Shown: piece after piece, positions 13,901-22,961 of the stretch
Layout: every line of letters starts with the position of its first letter
Position numbering within the stretch: the first letter of the stretch is position 1
Assembly (NCBI GenBank): GCA_017654935.2
Contig: CM065682.1
Coordinates: 44,917,286-44,981,285, forward strand
DNA: 64,000 nucleotides
DNA from: Phymorhynchus buccinoides
Lineage: Eukaryota; Mollusca; Gastropoda; Neogastropoda; Raphitomidae
Reading direction: 5' to 3'
Made by a program: the position numbers and the translations under genes
The notes under the pieces: model-generated
The model's input: only the letters and a program-made list of their open reading frames with translations
Database searches by the model: none
Told to the model about the DNA's origin: nothing

Positions 13901-15426
13901 CTGTTGCGAAATCTGCTGCTGTAAGTGTCCCTGATTCTGCGCCTGTTGCAAAATCTACTACTGCCAGTGTCCCTGTTTCAGCACCTAATACCAAATCTAC
14001 ATCTGTCAGTGTCCCTGTTTCAGCGCCTGTTGCGAAATCTGCTGCTGCCAGTGTCCCTGATTCAGCGCCTGTTGCGAAATCTGCTGCTACCAGTGTCCCT
14101 GATTCAGCGCCTGTTGCGAAATCTACTGCTACCAGTGTCCCTGATTCAGCGCCTGTTGCGACATCTACTGCTGCCAGTGTCCCTGATTCAGCGCCTGTTG
14201 CGAAATCTGCTGCTGCCAGTGTCCCTGATTCTGCCCACGCTGTTCCCAGTGTCCCTGATTCAGCACCTGATGCAACATCTCCATCTGGCAGTGTCCCTGA
14301 TCCAGCGTCTGTTTTAAAATTTCTTGCTGCCAATGTCCTTGCTTCAGCGCCTGATACGAAGCCTACTGCTGATAGTGTCCCTGTTTCATCGACCGCTGCA
14401 AAATCTCTTGCTGCCAGTGTCCCTGATTCAGCGCCTGTTTTCAAATCTACTTCTGCCAGTGTCCCTGTTTCAAGGTCCTTGTTCAAATTGCCCACTGCCC
14501 GTGTCACTGTTTCAAGGTGCATGTTCAAGTGTCCCACTACCAGTGTCCCTGATTCAGAGTACGTTTTGAAATCTTCTGCTGCTGATGTCCCTCGTCTTAC
14601 CCACACTGTTCATGGTGTATATACCAACACTTTTCCCAGTAACCGTATGCCTGCCCACACTTATTCAGGTATCCCTTTACCTGCCCACAATTGTCCAGGT
14701 GTTCCTCTACCTGCCCACAATTCTCCACGTATCCCTCTACCTGCTGACACTTTTCCAGGCATTTCTCTACCTGTCCACACGATTCCAGATATCCCTCTAC
14801 CTGCCCACACTTTTCAAGGTATCCCTCTACGTGCCCACACTGTTCACAATGTACCTGTTTCTGCCCACACTGTTCCCAGTGTCCCCGTTTCTACCCACAC
14901 TGTTCCCAGTGTCCCTGATTCTGCCCACACTGTTCCCAGTGTCCCTGATTCTGCCAACACCGTTTCCAGTGTCCCTGATTCTGCCCACACCATTTCCAGT
15001 GTCCCTGATTCTGCCCGCACTGTTTCTATTGTCCCTGATTCTGCCCACACTGTTCGCAGTGTCCCTGATTCTGCCCACACTGTTTCTAGTGTCCCTGATT
15101 CTGCCCACGCTGTTTCCAGTGTCCCTGATTCTGCCCACAGCGCTTCCAGTGTCCCTGATTCTGCCCACACTGTTTCTAGTGTCCCTGATTCTGCCCACGC
15201 TGTTCACAATGTCCCTGATTCTGCCCACACTGTTCCCAGTGTCCCTGATTCTGCCCACGCTGTTTCCAGTGTCCCTGATTCTGCCCACACTGTTCCCAGT
15301 GTCCCTGATTCTGCCCACACTGTTCCCAGTGTCCCTGATTCTGCCCACACTGTTTCCAGTGTCCCTGATTCTGCCCACACTGTTCCCAGTGTCCGTGATT
15401 ATGCCCACAGTTCCCAGTGTCCCTGA
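4819..15426 (+). CDS. WIPI1/2-like PROPPIN (Atg18 family), partial 5', with giant repeat tail
   Basis: Gene model from seven exons: 4819-4915, 6447-6517, 7193-7288, 7856-8002, 8958-9068, 9829-9914 and 13499-15426. All junctions have GT-AG borders and compatible phases (0, 2, 2, 2, 2, 1). The joined protein matches the C-terminal half of the seven-bladed WIPI1/WIPI2 propeller. In order it has an 'IATASE' strand, 'GTVIRVF', the FRRG motif that binds PI3P/PI(3,5)P2, 'SNTETVHFF', and a later blade with 'LYIYL'. The known family role is to recruit autophagy machinery to PI3P-rich membranes; that role here is inferred from homology. The residues between FRRG and SNTETVH resemble WIPI1/2 more than WIPI3/4. 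Blades 1-3 are missing and presumably lie upstream of the window. The last exon reads in frame into about 620 residues of Pro/Ser/Val/Ala repeats, unlike the usual short disordered C-terminus. The stop at 15424-15426 follows a 2-bp deletion in a 30-bp repeat unit. Confidence 0.8.
5355..5830. mobile_element. Fold-back (MITE-like) element inside a WIPI-like intron
   Basis: The left arm carries 'GAAGAAGATTCAATGCATG' (near 5361). Its reverse complement, 'CATGCATTGAATCTTCTT', lies near 5808-5825, and matching continues inward for about 55 bp on each side. The ~480-bp body is open for 99 codons (5474-5773) but shows no recognisable domain, and I regard that frame as chance. Confidence 0.7.
6447..6517 (+). 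CDS. WIPI-like exon b with FRRG phosphoinositide-binding motif
   Basis: The acceptor TTGCAG ends at 6446 and the donor GTAATA starts at 6518. The exon encodes GTVIRVF, a short linker, then EPVHEFRRGVK. The FRRG codons are at 6498-6509. In PROPPINs the two arginines of this motif sit in separate basic pockets in blades 5-6 that bind PI3P and PI(3,5)P2; both are intact here. The exon is too short for a methionine-initiated open-frame search and is recognised only by homology and phase. Confidence 0.92.
6576..6730 (+). mobile_element. Dispersed repeat, SINE-like (copy 2, 5' truncated)
   Basis: Matches the 3' part of the repeat at 2041-2290, starting at 'CAAAGCGCTGAACAAAGG' and ending in a pyrimidine tract. 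It lies in the intron after the FRRG exon. Confidence 0.65.
7193..7288 (+). CDS. WIPI-like exon c (SNTETVHFF blade)
   Basis: The acceptor TTTGCAG ends at 7192 and the donor GTAAGA starts at 7289. It encodes SVEVTSLIFNRDDSLLILAS and then NTETVHFFDMK. The SNTETVH motif is nearly invariant in WIPI1/2 orthologues. The phase 2 junctions on both sides rebuild Arg codons. Confidence 0.92.
7401..7468. repeat. Short inverted repeat in intron
   Basis: 'GTAGTAACATGTAAAT' near 7403 and its reverse complement near 7452 are separated by about 35 bases. This could form a hairpin in the pre-mRNA. Confidence 0.6.
7856..8002 (+). CDS. WIPI-like exon d (blade 6 loop)
   Basis: The acceptor TGTGCAG ends at 7855 and the donor GTACGT starts at 8003. 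It begins PTEEAGWASYLGLGRMVSM, comparable to the WIPI loop that contains W-x-G/S-Y and the membrane-facing 6CD region. It continues with DRASAVAYLPSP and ends GNACGIV. The overlapping minus-strand open frame at 7779-8015 is a shadow. Confidence 0.88.
8958..9068 (+). CDS. WIPI-like exon e (blade 7)
   Basis: The acceptor CTCACAG ends at 8957 and the donor GTAACC starts at 9069. It encodes LQGNPYLVVMDLEGNLYIYL and ends VCRLLEHH. The D-x-x-G-x-L-Y-x-Y pattern matches the last propeller blade of WIPI proteins, where the human sequence has a D-G-Y-L-Y-M-Y type strand. Confidence 0.9.
9829..9914 (+). CDS. WIPI-like exon f (post-propeller linker)
   Basis: The acceptor TTTTGCAG ends at 9828 and the donor GTAAGT starts at 9915. 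It encodes IPTGKQEEAAADVLPDMLKD and then MTVVAGTT with a phase 1 end. This is the position of the variable C-terminal region in WIPI1/2. The phase matches only an exon starting with two completing bases, as at 13499. Confidence 0.8.
10195..10315. mobile_element. Fragment of a dispersed repeat with (GT)n
   Basis: Contains 'TTTTGGCTCACGTCG', 'GTGAGTCTATTAGTATCG', a (GT)n run and 'GCGTCCGTCGGCCCCGAC'. This composition is typical of abundant molluscan dispersed repeats. Family not determined. Confidence 0.35.
10330..10735 (+). repeat. Direct duplication of about 170 bp (period ~229)
   Basis: The segments 10330-10497 and 10560-10735 share 'TTAACGTTGTCATTTTCTC', 'GTTAGAGGGTTAAAGTTAGC' and 'ATTTGTTGCAGAGATTACTG' in the same order. 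They differ by substitutions and small indels. The duplication lies in the long intron before the repeat exon. Confidence 0.85.
10856..11794 (+). mobile_element. Arm of a long inverted repeat shared with the MULE-like element at the window end
   Basis: About 940 bp that recur in reverse complement at 63021-64000. Shared landmarks include a poly-G run with 'GTCAAGGTCACAGCC'-type context, 'GTCCGTAGACCCCCCTTAC' and the palindromic 'GGGAATTCCCATGCC' region near 11730. The partner copy lies immediately downstream of a decayed MULE transposase, so this is probably a solo terminal region of that transposon family. No transposase remains here. The homology may extend left of 10856, because the partner is cut by the window end. 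Confidence 0.75.
12026..12244. mobile_element. Small MITE-like element, 14-bp perfect TIRs
   Basis: CCCCTTGACTGCCA at 12026-12039 is matched by its reverse complement at 12231-12244. The 219-bp body includes a 28-bp palindrome at 12183-12210. No coding capacity. Confidence 0.7.
12361..12803 (+). repeat. 15-bp minisatellite, about 29 copies
   Basis: Unit AACTGTGCAGCTATA with frequent G/A exchange (GTGCAG versus GTACAG). The unit is a multiple of three and lacks stops in most frames, so it creates open frames on both strands. None is credible as a gene. Confidence 0.97.
12804..13498. other. Intronic sequence, nothing recognised
   Basis: Unique sequence that forms the 3' end of the long intron before the repeat exon. 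A pyrimidine-rich tract TTTCTCTCATTTTGAACAG ends at the acceptor at 13497-13498. Confidence 0.5.
13499..15426 (+). CDS. WIPI-like last exon: Pro/Ser/Val/Ala tandem-repeat tail
   Basis: The acceptor AACAG ends at 13498. Joined to exon f in phase 1 it reads GSCYAKRKEELAARARAYYD, then SVPVPKSPAASVPDSAP and onward for about 641 residues to a TGA at 15424-15426. The first part (13588-14218) is exactly 15 periods of 42 bp encoding a SVPDSAPVAKSAAT-type 14-mer. A mixed block (about 14220-14850) follows, with VPRLTHTVH and LPAHTFPGIP-type decamers. From 14881 there is an in-register 30-bp array encoding SVPDSAHTVP-type decamers. No transmembrane segment is seen; the tail should be disordered and Ser/Thr-rich. 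The last unit before the stop is 28 instead of 30 bp, a 2-bp deletion that shifts the frame. An alternative donor GTGCGT at 13544 could splice the repeats out, leaving a 45-base exon. Confidence 0.6.
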
Positions 15427-16637
15427 TTCTGCCCACGATGTTTCCAGTGTCCCTGATGCTGCCCACACTGTTCTCAGTGTCCCTGATTCAGCACCTGATG
15501 CAACATCTCCATCTGGCAGTGTCCCTGATCCAGCGTCTGTTTTGAAATATATTACTGCAAATGTCCTTGTTTCAGCGACTGATACGAAGCCCACTGCTGA
15601 TAGTGTCCCAAGTTTCAGCGACCACTGCAAAATCTCTTGCTGCCAGTGTCCCTGATTCAGCGCCAGTTTTGAAATCTACTGCCGCCAGTGTCCCTGTTTT
15701 ATGGTCCATGTTCAATTTTCCCATTACCAGTGTCCCTGTTTCAAAGTCCATGTTAAAATTTCCCACTACCAGTGTCCCTGATTCAGCGTCCGTTTTGAAA
15801 TCTTCTGCTGCTGATGTCCCTCGTCTTGCCCACACTGTTCACGGTGTACCTGCCCACACTTTTCCTAGTATCCCTCTACCTGCCCACACTTTTCCTTCTA
15901 CCTGCCCACACTTTTCCAGGTATTCCTTTACCTGCCCACACCTTTCCAGGTATCCCTTTACCTGCCCACACTGTTCACAATGTCCCTGTTTCTGCCCACG
16001 CTGTTCCCAGTGTCCCTGTTTCTGCCCACGCTGTTCCCAGTGTCCCCGTTCCTGCCCACACTGTTTCCAGTGTCCCTGTTTCTGCCCACTTTTCCTGGTG
16101 TCCCTGTTTCTGGCCACATTGTTCCCAGTGTCTCTGATTCTGCTCACACCGTTCCAGTGTCCCTGATTCGGCCCACGCAGATCCCAGTGTCCCTGATTCT
16201 GCCCACACTGTTCCCAGTGTCCCTGATTCTGCCCACATTTTCCAGTGTCCCTGATTCTGCCCACACTGCTTCCAGTGTCCCTGATTCTGCCCACGCTGTT
16301 CCCAGTGTCCCTGATTCTGCCCACGCTGTTCCCAGTGTCCCTGATTCTGCCCACACTGTTCACAGTGTCCCTGATTCTGCCCACGCTGTTCCCAATGTCC
16401 CTGATTCTGCCCACACTGTTCCCAGTGTCCCTGATTCTGCCCACGCTGTTCCCAGTGTCCCTGATTCAGCGTCTGTTTTGAAATCTCTTGCTGCCAATGT
16501 CCTTGTTTCAGCGCCTGATACGAAGCCTACTGCTGATAGTGTCCCTGTTTCATCGACCGCTGCAAAATCTCTTGCTGCCAGTGTCCCTGATTCAGCGCCT
16601 GTTTTGAAATCTACTGCCGCCAGTGTCCCTGTTTCAA

Positions 16638-16983
16638 GGTCCATGTTCCCCCACGTGGGGATACCGGGGGTTCTTTTGTATAAATAGTTCCCCCACCTTC
16701 TGGAAGTTCTGTGCTTGTAACTTCCTCTAATCTGTCGCTCTCTTTGACTCTGTCGTTTCCCTTTGTTTGCTGTCATCTATTATCTTTCTGCCTTGCCTGG
16801 TCCATTCTGCTGCCTTTTTTCACGAAATACTTTCAAAACGATTTCCTCCAGCCGAAGTCGGACTTGCTGGGCCTAGCTATTTCTTAGTTAGGCGCATAAC
16901 GGCAGCATGACGCACCTGCGCTCCTAATTGACAGAAAAAACTGTCTGAGCGATCAACGAAGAAGAAGAAGGAGGTCCATGTTC
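16638..16983 (+). mobile_element. 324-bp retroelement-like insertion with TSD, copy 1
   Basis: Flanked by the direct repeat GGTCCATGTTC (16638-16648 and 16973-16983), a target-site duplication inside the SVPVSRSMF coding repeat. The body (16649-16972) starts with a palindromic CCCCACGTGGGG, has a TATAAATAG motif, and ends in 'GATCAACGAAGAAGAAGAAG', a (GAA)n tail. The tail plus TSD suggests a SINE or other non-autonomous retroelement. I found no clear A or B box, so the class is uncertain. In the SVPDSA frame it introduces a stop at TATAAATAG. Confidence 0.75.
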
Positions 16984-18188
16984 AAATTTCCCACTGCCGG
17001 TGTCCCTGTTTCAAGGTCCATGTTCAAATTTCCCACTACCAATGTCCCTGATTCAGCGTCCGTTTTGAAATCTTCTGCTGCTGGTGTCCGTCGTCTTGCC
17101 CACACTTTTTACGGTGTACCTGCCCACACTTTTCCTAGTATCCCTCTACATGCCCACACTTTTCCCTCTACCTGCCCACACTTTTCCCTCTACCTGCCCA
17201 CACTTGTCTAGGCATCCCTCTACCTGTTCACAATGTCCTTGTTTCTGCCCACGCTCTTCCTGGTGTCCCTGTTTCTGGCCACACTGTTCCCAGTATCACT
17301 GATTCTGCCCACACGGTTTCCAGTGTCCCTGATTCTGCCCACACCGTTTCCAGTGTCCCTGATTCTGCCCACGCTGTTCCCAGTATCTGGCAGTGTCCCT
17401 GATCCAGCGTCTGTTTCGAAATCTACTGCCGCCAGTGTCCCTGTTTCAAGGTCCATGTTCACATTTCCCACTACCAGTGTCCCTGATTCAGCGTCCGTTT
17501 TGAAGTCTTCTGCTGCTGCTGTCCCTCGTCTTGCCCACACTGTTCACAGTGTACCTGCCCACACTTTTCCTAGTATCCCTCTACATGACCACACTGTTCC
17601 TAGTATTCCTCTACCTGCCAACACATTTCCAGGTATTCCTCTAACTGCCCACACTTTTCCAGGTATTCCTCTACCTGCGCACACTTTTCCAGGTATCCTT
17701 CTACCTGCCCACACTTTTTCAGGTATCCCGTTTCTGCCCACCCTGTTCCCAGTGTCCCTGTTTCTGCCCACATCGTTTGCTTCCAGTGTCCCTAATTCTA
17801 CCCACACTGTTCCCAGAGTCTTTGATGCTGCCCACACTGTTACCAATGTCCCTGATTCAGCCCACACTGTTCCCAGTGTCCCTGATTCTGCCCACAGTTC
17901 CCAGTGTCCTGGATTCTGCCCACGCTGTTTCCAGTGTCAATGATTCTACCCACGATGTTCCCAGTGTCCCTGATTCAGCACCTGATGCAACATCTCCATC
18001 TGTCAATGTCCCTGATCCAGCGTCTGTTTTGAAATCTCTTGCTGCCAATGTCCTTGTTTCAGCGCCTGATACGAAGCCTACTGCTGATAGTGTCCCTGTT
18101 TCATCGACCGCTGCAAAATCTCTTGCTGCCAGTGTCCCTGATTCAGCGCCTGTTTTGAAATCTACTGCCGCCAGTGTCCCTGTTTCAA

Positions 18189-18533
18189 GGTCCATGTTCC
18201 CCCCCGTGGGGATACCGGGGGGTCTTTTGTATAAATAGTTCCCCCACCTTCTGGAAGTTCTGTGCTTGTAACTTCCTCTAATCTGTCGCTCTCTTTGACT
18301 CTGCCTTTTCCCTTTGCTTGCTGTCATCTACTATCTTTCTGCCTTACCTGGTCCATTCTCCTGCCTTTTTTTCAAGAAACACTTTCAAAACGATTTCCTC
18401 CAGCCGAAGTCGGACTTGCTGGGCCTAGCTATTTCTTAGTTAGGCGCATAACGGCAGCATGACGCATCTGCGCTCCTAATTGACAGGAAATTGTCTGAGC
18501 GATCAAAGAAGAAGAAGAAGAAGGTCCATGTTC
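18189..18533 (+). mobile_element. 324-bp retroelement-like insertion, copy 2
   Basis: Same element and same target site as copy 1 (TSD GGTCCATGTTC at 18189-18199 and 18523-18533). Near-identical internal sequence shows that it arose by duplication of the enclosing block rather than by a new insertion. Confidence 0.75.
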
Positions 18534-19297
18534 AAATTTCCCACTACCAGTGTCCCTGTTTCAAGGTCCATGTTAAAATTTCCCACTACCAGTGCCCCAG
18601 ATTCAGCGTCCGTTTTGAAATCTGCTGCTGGTGTCCCTCGTCTTGCCCACACTGTTCACGGTGTACCTGCCCACACTTTTCCTTGTATCCCTCTACATGC
18701 CCAGACTTTTCTTGGTATTCCTCTACCTGCCCACACTTTTCCAGGTATCCCTCTACCTGCCCACACTTTTCCAGGTATCCCTCTACCTGCCCACACTGTT
18801 CCAGGTATCCCTCTACCTGCCCACACTTTTCCAGGTATCCCTCTACCTGCCCACACTGTTCCCACTGTCCCTGTTTCTGCCCACACTGTTCCCAGTGTCC
18901 CTGATTCTGCCCACATCGTTTCCAGTGTCCCTGATTCTGCCCACACTGTTCCCAGAGTCTTTGATGCTGCCCACGCTGTTCACAATGTCTCTGATTCTGC
19001 CCACCCTGTTCCCAGTATTCCTGATTCTGCCCATAGTTCCCAGTGTCCCTGAGTCTTCCCACGCTGTTCCCAGTGTCCCTGATTCAGCACCTGATGCAAC
19101 ATCTCCATCTGGCAGTGTCCCTGATCCAGCGTCTGTTTTAAAATTTCTTGCTGCCAATGTCCTTGCTTCAGCGCCTGATACGAAGCCTACTGCTGATAGT
19201 GTCCCTGTTTCATCGACCGCTGCAAAATCTCTTGCTGCCAGTGTCCCTGATGCAGCGCCTGTTTTGAAATCTACTGCCGCTAGTGTCCCTGTTTCAA

Positions 19298-19634
19298 GGT
19301 CCATGTTCCCCCCCGTGGGGATACCGGGGGTCTTTTGTATAAATAGTTCCCCCACCTTCTGGAAGTTCTGTGCTTGTATCTTCCTCTAATCTGTCACTCT
19401 CTTTGACTCTGCCTTTTCCCCTTTGCTTGCTGTCATCTACTATCTTTCTGCCTTACCTGGTCCATTCTCCTGCCTTTTTTCACGAAATACTTCAAAACGA
19501 TTTCCTCCAGCCGAAGTCGGACTTGCTGGGCCTAGCTATTTCTTAGTTAGGCGCATAACGGCAGCATGACGCATCTGCGCTCCTAATTGACAGGAAACTG
19601 TCTGAGCGATCAAAGAAGAAGAATGTCCATGTTC
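19298..19634 (+). mobile_element. 324-bp retroelement-like insertion, copy 3
   Basis: The left TSD GGTCCATGTTC is at 19298-19308. The right copy has one change (TGTCCATGTTC, 19624-19634) and a shortened GAA tail. Confidence 0.72.
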
Positions 19635-20666
19635 AAATTTCCCACTGCCGGTGTCCCTGATTCGGCGTCCGTTTTGAAATCTTCTGCTGCTGGTGTCCCT
19701 CGTCTTGCCCACACTGTTCACGGTGTACCTGCCCACACCTTTCCTAGTATCCCTCTACATGCCCACACTTTTCCCTCTGCCTGCCCACACTTGTCTAGGC
19801 ATCCCTCTACCTGTTCGCAATGTCCCTGTTTCTGCCCACGCTGTTCCCAGTGGTCCCGTATCTGGCCACACTGTTCCCAGTGTCCCTGTTTCTGCCCACG
19901 CTGTTCCTGGTGTCCCTGTTTCTGGCCACACTGTTCCCAGTATCACTGATTCTGCCCACACGGTTTCCAGTGTCCCTGATTCTGCCCACGCTGTTTCCAG
20001 TGTCCCTGATTCTGCCCACGCTGTTTCCAGTGTCCCTGATTCTGCCCACGCTGTTTCCAGTGTCCCTCATTCTGCCCACGCTGTTCCCAGTATCTGGCAG
20101 TGTCCCTGATCCAGCGTCTGTTTCAAAATCTACTGCCGCCAGTGTCCCTGTTTCAAGGTCCCTGTTTTCCCAGTGTCCCTGTTTCTGCCCACGCTGTTCC
20201 CAGTGTCCCTGATTCTGCCCACGCTGTTTCCAGTGTCCCTGATTCTGCCCACACTGTTCCCAGTGTCCCTGATTCTGCCCACGCTGTTCACAATGTCCCT
20301 GATACTGCCCACACTGTTCCCAGTGTCCCTGATTCTGCCCACACTGTTCCCAGTGTCCCTGATTCTGCCCACACTGTTCCCAGTGTCCTGATGATTCTGC
20401 CCACAGTTCCCAGTGTCACGGATTCTGCCCATGCTGTTTCCAGTATCCCTTATTCAGCACCTGATGCAACATCTCCAACGGGTAGTGTCCCTGATCCAGC
20501 GTCTGTTTTGAAACTCTTGCTGCCAATGTCCTTGTTTCAGCGCCTGATACGAAGCCTACTGCTGATAGTGTCCCTGTTTCAGCGACCGCTGCAAACTCTC
20601 TTGCTGCCAGTGTCCCTGATTCAGCGCCTGTTTCGAAATCTACTGCCGCCAGTGTCCCTGTCTCAA

Positions 20667-21011
20667 GGTCTATGTCCCCCCCCCCCTCGTGGGGATACCG
20701 GGGGGTCTTTTGTATAAATAGTTCCCCCACCTTCTGGAAGTTCTGTGCTTGTAACTTCCTCTAATCTGTCACTCTCTTTGACTCTGCCGTTTCCCTTTGC
20801 TTGCTGTCATCTACTATCTTTCTGCCTTACCTGGTCCATTCTGCTGCCTTTTTTCACAAAACACTTTAAAAAAGATTTCCTCCAGCCGAAGTCGGACTTG
20901 CTGGGCCTAACTATTTCCTTAGTTTAGGCGCATAACGGCAGCATGACGCATCTGCTCTCCTAATTGACAGGAAACTGTCTGAGCGATCAAAGAAGAAGAA
21001 GGTCCATGTTC
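20667..21011 (+). mobile_element. 324-bp retroelement-like insertion, copy 4
   Basis: The left flank has drifted (GGTCTATGTC); the right flank is GGTCCATGTTC at 21001-21011. The poly-C at the 5' end is expanded. Confidence 0.72.
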
Positions 21012-22078
21012 AAATTTCCCACTGCCGGTGTCCCTGATTCAGCGTCCGTTTTGAAATCTTCTGCTGCTGGTGTCCCTCGTCTTGCCCACACTGTTCACGG
21101 TGTACCTGCGACACTTTTCCTAGTATCCCTCTACATGCCCACACTTTTCCCTCTACCTGCCCACACTGTTCCAGGTATCCCTCTACCTGTCCACACTGTT
21201 CACAATGTCCCGGTTTCTGCCCACGCTGTTCCCAGTGTTCCCGTATCTGCCCACACTGTTCCCAGTGTCCCTGTTTCTGCCCACGCTCTTCCTGGTGTCC
21301 CTGTTTCTGGCCACACTGTTCCCAGTATCACTGATTCTGCCCACACCGTTTCCAGTGTCCCTGATTCTGCCCACGCTGTTTCCAGTGTCCCTGATTCTGC
21401 CCACGCTGTTCCCAGTACCTGGCAGTGTCCCTGATCCAGCGTCTGTTTCGAAATCTAATGTCCGCCAGTGCCCCTGTTTCAAGGTCCATGTTCACATTTC
21501 CCACTACCAGTGTCCTTGATTCAGCGTCCGTTTTGAAGTCTTCTGCTGCTGGTGTCCCTCGTCTTGCCCATACTGTTCACAGTGTACCTGCCCACACTTA
21601 TCCTAGCATCCCTCTACATGACCACACTGTTCCTAGTATTCCTCTACCTGCCCACACTGATGCAACATCTCCATCTGGCAGTGTCCCTGATCCAGCGTCT
21701 GTTTTGAAATCTCTTGCTGCCAATGTCCTTATTTCAGCGCCTGATACGAAACCTACTGCTGATAGTGTCCATGTTTCAGCGACCGCTGCAACATCTCTTG
21801 CTGCCAGTGTCCCTGATTCAGCGCCTGTTTTGAAATCTACTGCCGCCGGTGTCCCTGTTTCAAGGTCCAAGTTCAAATTACTTGCTGCCAGTGTCCCTGA
21901 TTCAGCGCCTGTTTTTAAATCTACTGCCGCCGGTGTCCCTGTTTCAAGGTCCATGTTAAAATGTCCCACTACCGGTGTCCCTGATTCAGCGTCCGTTTTG
22001 AAATCTTCTGCTGCTGGTGTCCGTCGTCTTGCCCACACTGTTCACGGAGTACCTGACAACACTTTTCCTTTTTCGTAA

Positions 22079-22221
22079 CGCATCTCAAGCTTGACGGTAA
22101 AGTTGAAACCCTCTAATGTCTACAGCGCATCTGCCGCCCCCTCCACTGATGCTGCTTTTACAATCTATTCTGGCAGCGAGGAACTTTTTCTTCCGGCACT
22201 GTCTTTCTTTCAGATGATTTG
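22079..22221 (+). CDS. Possible ancestral C-terminal coding end after the array
   Basis: Directly after a TAA that ends the last repeat frame, the same frame is open for 47 codons and ends at TGA (22219-22221). It includes VYSASAAPSTDAAFTIYSGS and then EELFLPALSFF. It is non-repetitive and acidic/hydrophobic near the end, loosely like the short E-F-P-P-I-I type terminus of WIPI proteins. It could be the original end of the gene, now cut off by frameshifts in the array. Weak evidence. Confidence 0.25.
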
Positions 22222-22961
22222 AAATATGTTTTATGAGAGAACAGCAAAGGAGTTGTTATTTATTGTGTGCTAGCCGACCTATACATTTTTAACCTTCCAC
22301 CAAATAATACAAACGAATCCTGGAAATGCTGATGTCTGGAGAGGCACAAGATATTTGTTATTAGTACTGCTGAGGCTTAAAGAGGTTAAAATTGGTAAGA
22401 TGTATGTTAAAATAACATTCTGGAGTTTTAACTAACCGGTTACTTTTCCACTGTCAAAATTCCAGGGCCGTGAGTTAAAAAACTAACTTTTTAAAACTTT
22501 TAGTGTTAAAATCTGATCGAAAAGGGTCTGACTTTTTTCAAATATATGCAGATCTATTTACATATTGCCAACCGGAACTTTCATGTCCCAGTTGACTAGA
22601 AAGTTAAAACAGATAAAAAGTTATTCTGTTTTCAAGGGAGGTTACACAAACATTGTGTAGTAAATCAGGTTAAAAAATACTCAATATTATACTTATTGTT
22701 TGTCAGCAAAAACCTGTAAATTAGTATGGTGACTTAAGAACACTTTTAATAACACTTTGTTTAAAAATAGAAGTTTGCGAATCCTTTTAAAAAGGAGGCG
22801 CCTTCCGAAAAGATGTTATGATCGTTCTGAACTCTGAAAATCTGTACAAGAAGCAATCTCTATTTAGAATAATACTACATTACTGTTGTGTAGATAATAA
22901 ACCCGTCTTAAAAACACCTACTTTCTAATTCAATTATAAATAGGTTTTGTGTTCTGACAAC
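22222..22961. other. AT-rich, nothing recognised
   Basis: No open frame of interest and no repeat. An AATAAA at about 22898 could be a polyadenylation signal but has no other support. Confidence 0.4.

Larger units (their letters stand above)
13545..22070 (+). repeat. 8.5-kb higher-order tandem-repeat array
   Basis: The array is built from 42-bp units (13588-14218) and 30-bp units. The latter are of two kinds, AGTGTCCCTGATTCTGCCCA-based and CCAGGTATCCCTCTACCTGC-based. They are grouped into higher-order blocks that start with a 'CCTCGTCTTGCCCACACTGT' phrase (near 14590, 15815, 17085, 17525, 18635, 19700, 21075, 21560, 22020). Most blocks end with a 'GATGCAACATCTCCATCTGG' phrase (14267, 15496, 17985, 19096, 20465, 21659). 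Because units are multiples of three and stop-poor, several frames on both strands stay open. Only the frame entered from the splice acceptor at 13499 has independent support. Beyond 15426, small indels shift the SVPDSA frame repeatedly. Confidence 0.95.

Noticed and set aside
13551..14606. 351-codon minus-strand ATGAESGTLAA-type frame
   Set aside because: It is the antisense shadow of the 42-bp repeats. The + strand frame alone is joined to a gene by a splice site.
13925..15655. LPVSLIQRLL and LPTLFPVSLI frames in the other + phase
   Set aside because: These are alternative-frame readings of the same repeats. Their leucine-rich look might suggest membrane proteins but has no independent support.
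13545..22070. CRISPR-like array of regular repeats
   Set aside because: There are no unique spacers; the units are contiguous coding-type minisatellites in a eukaryotic genome.
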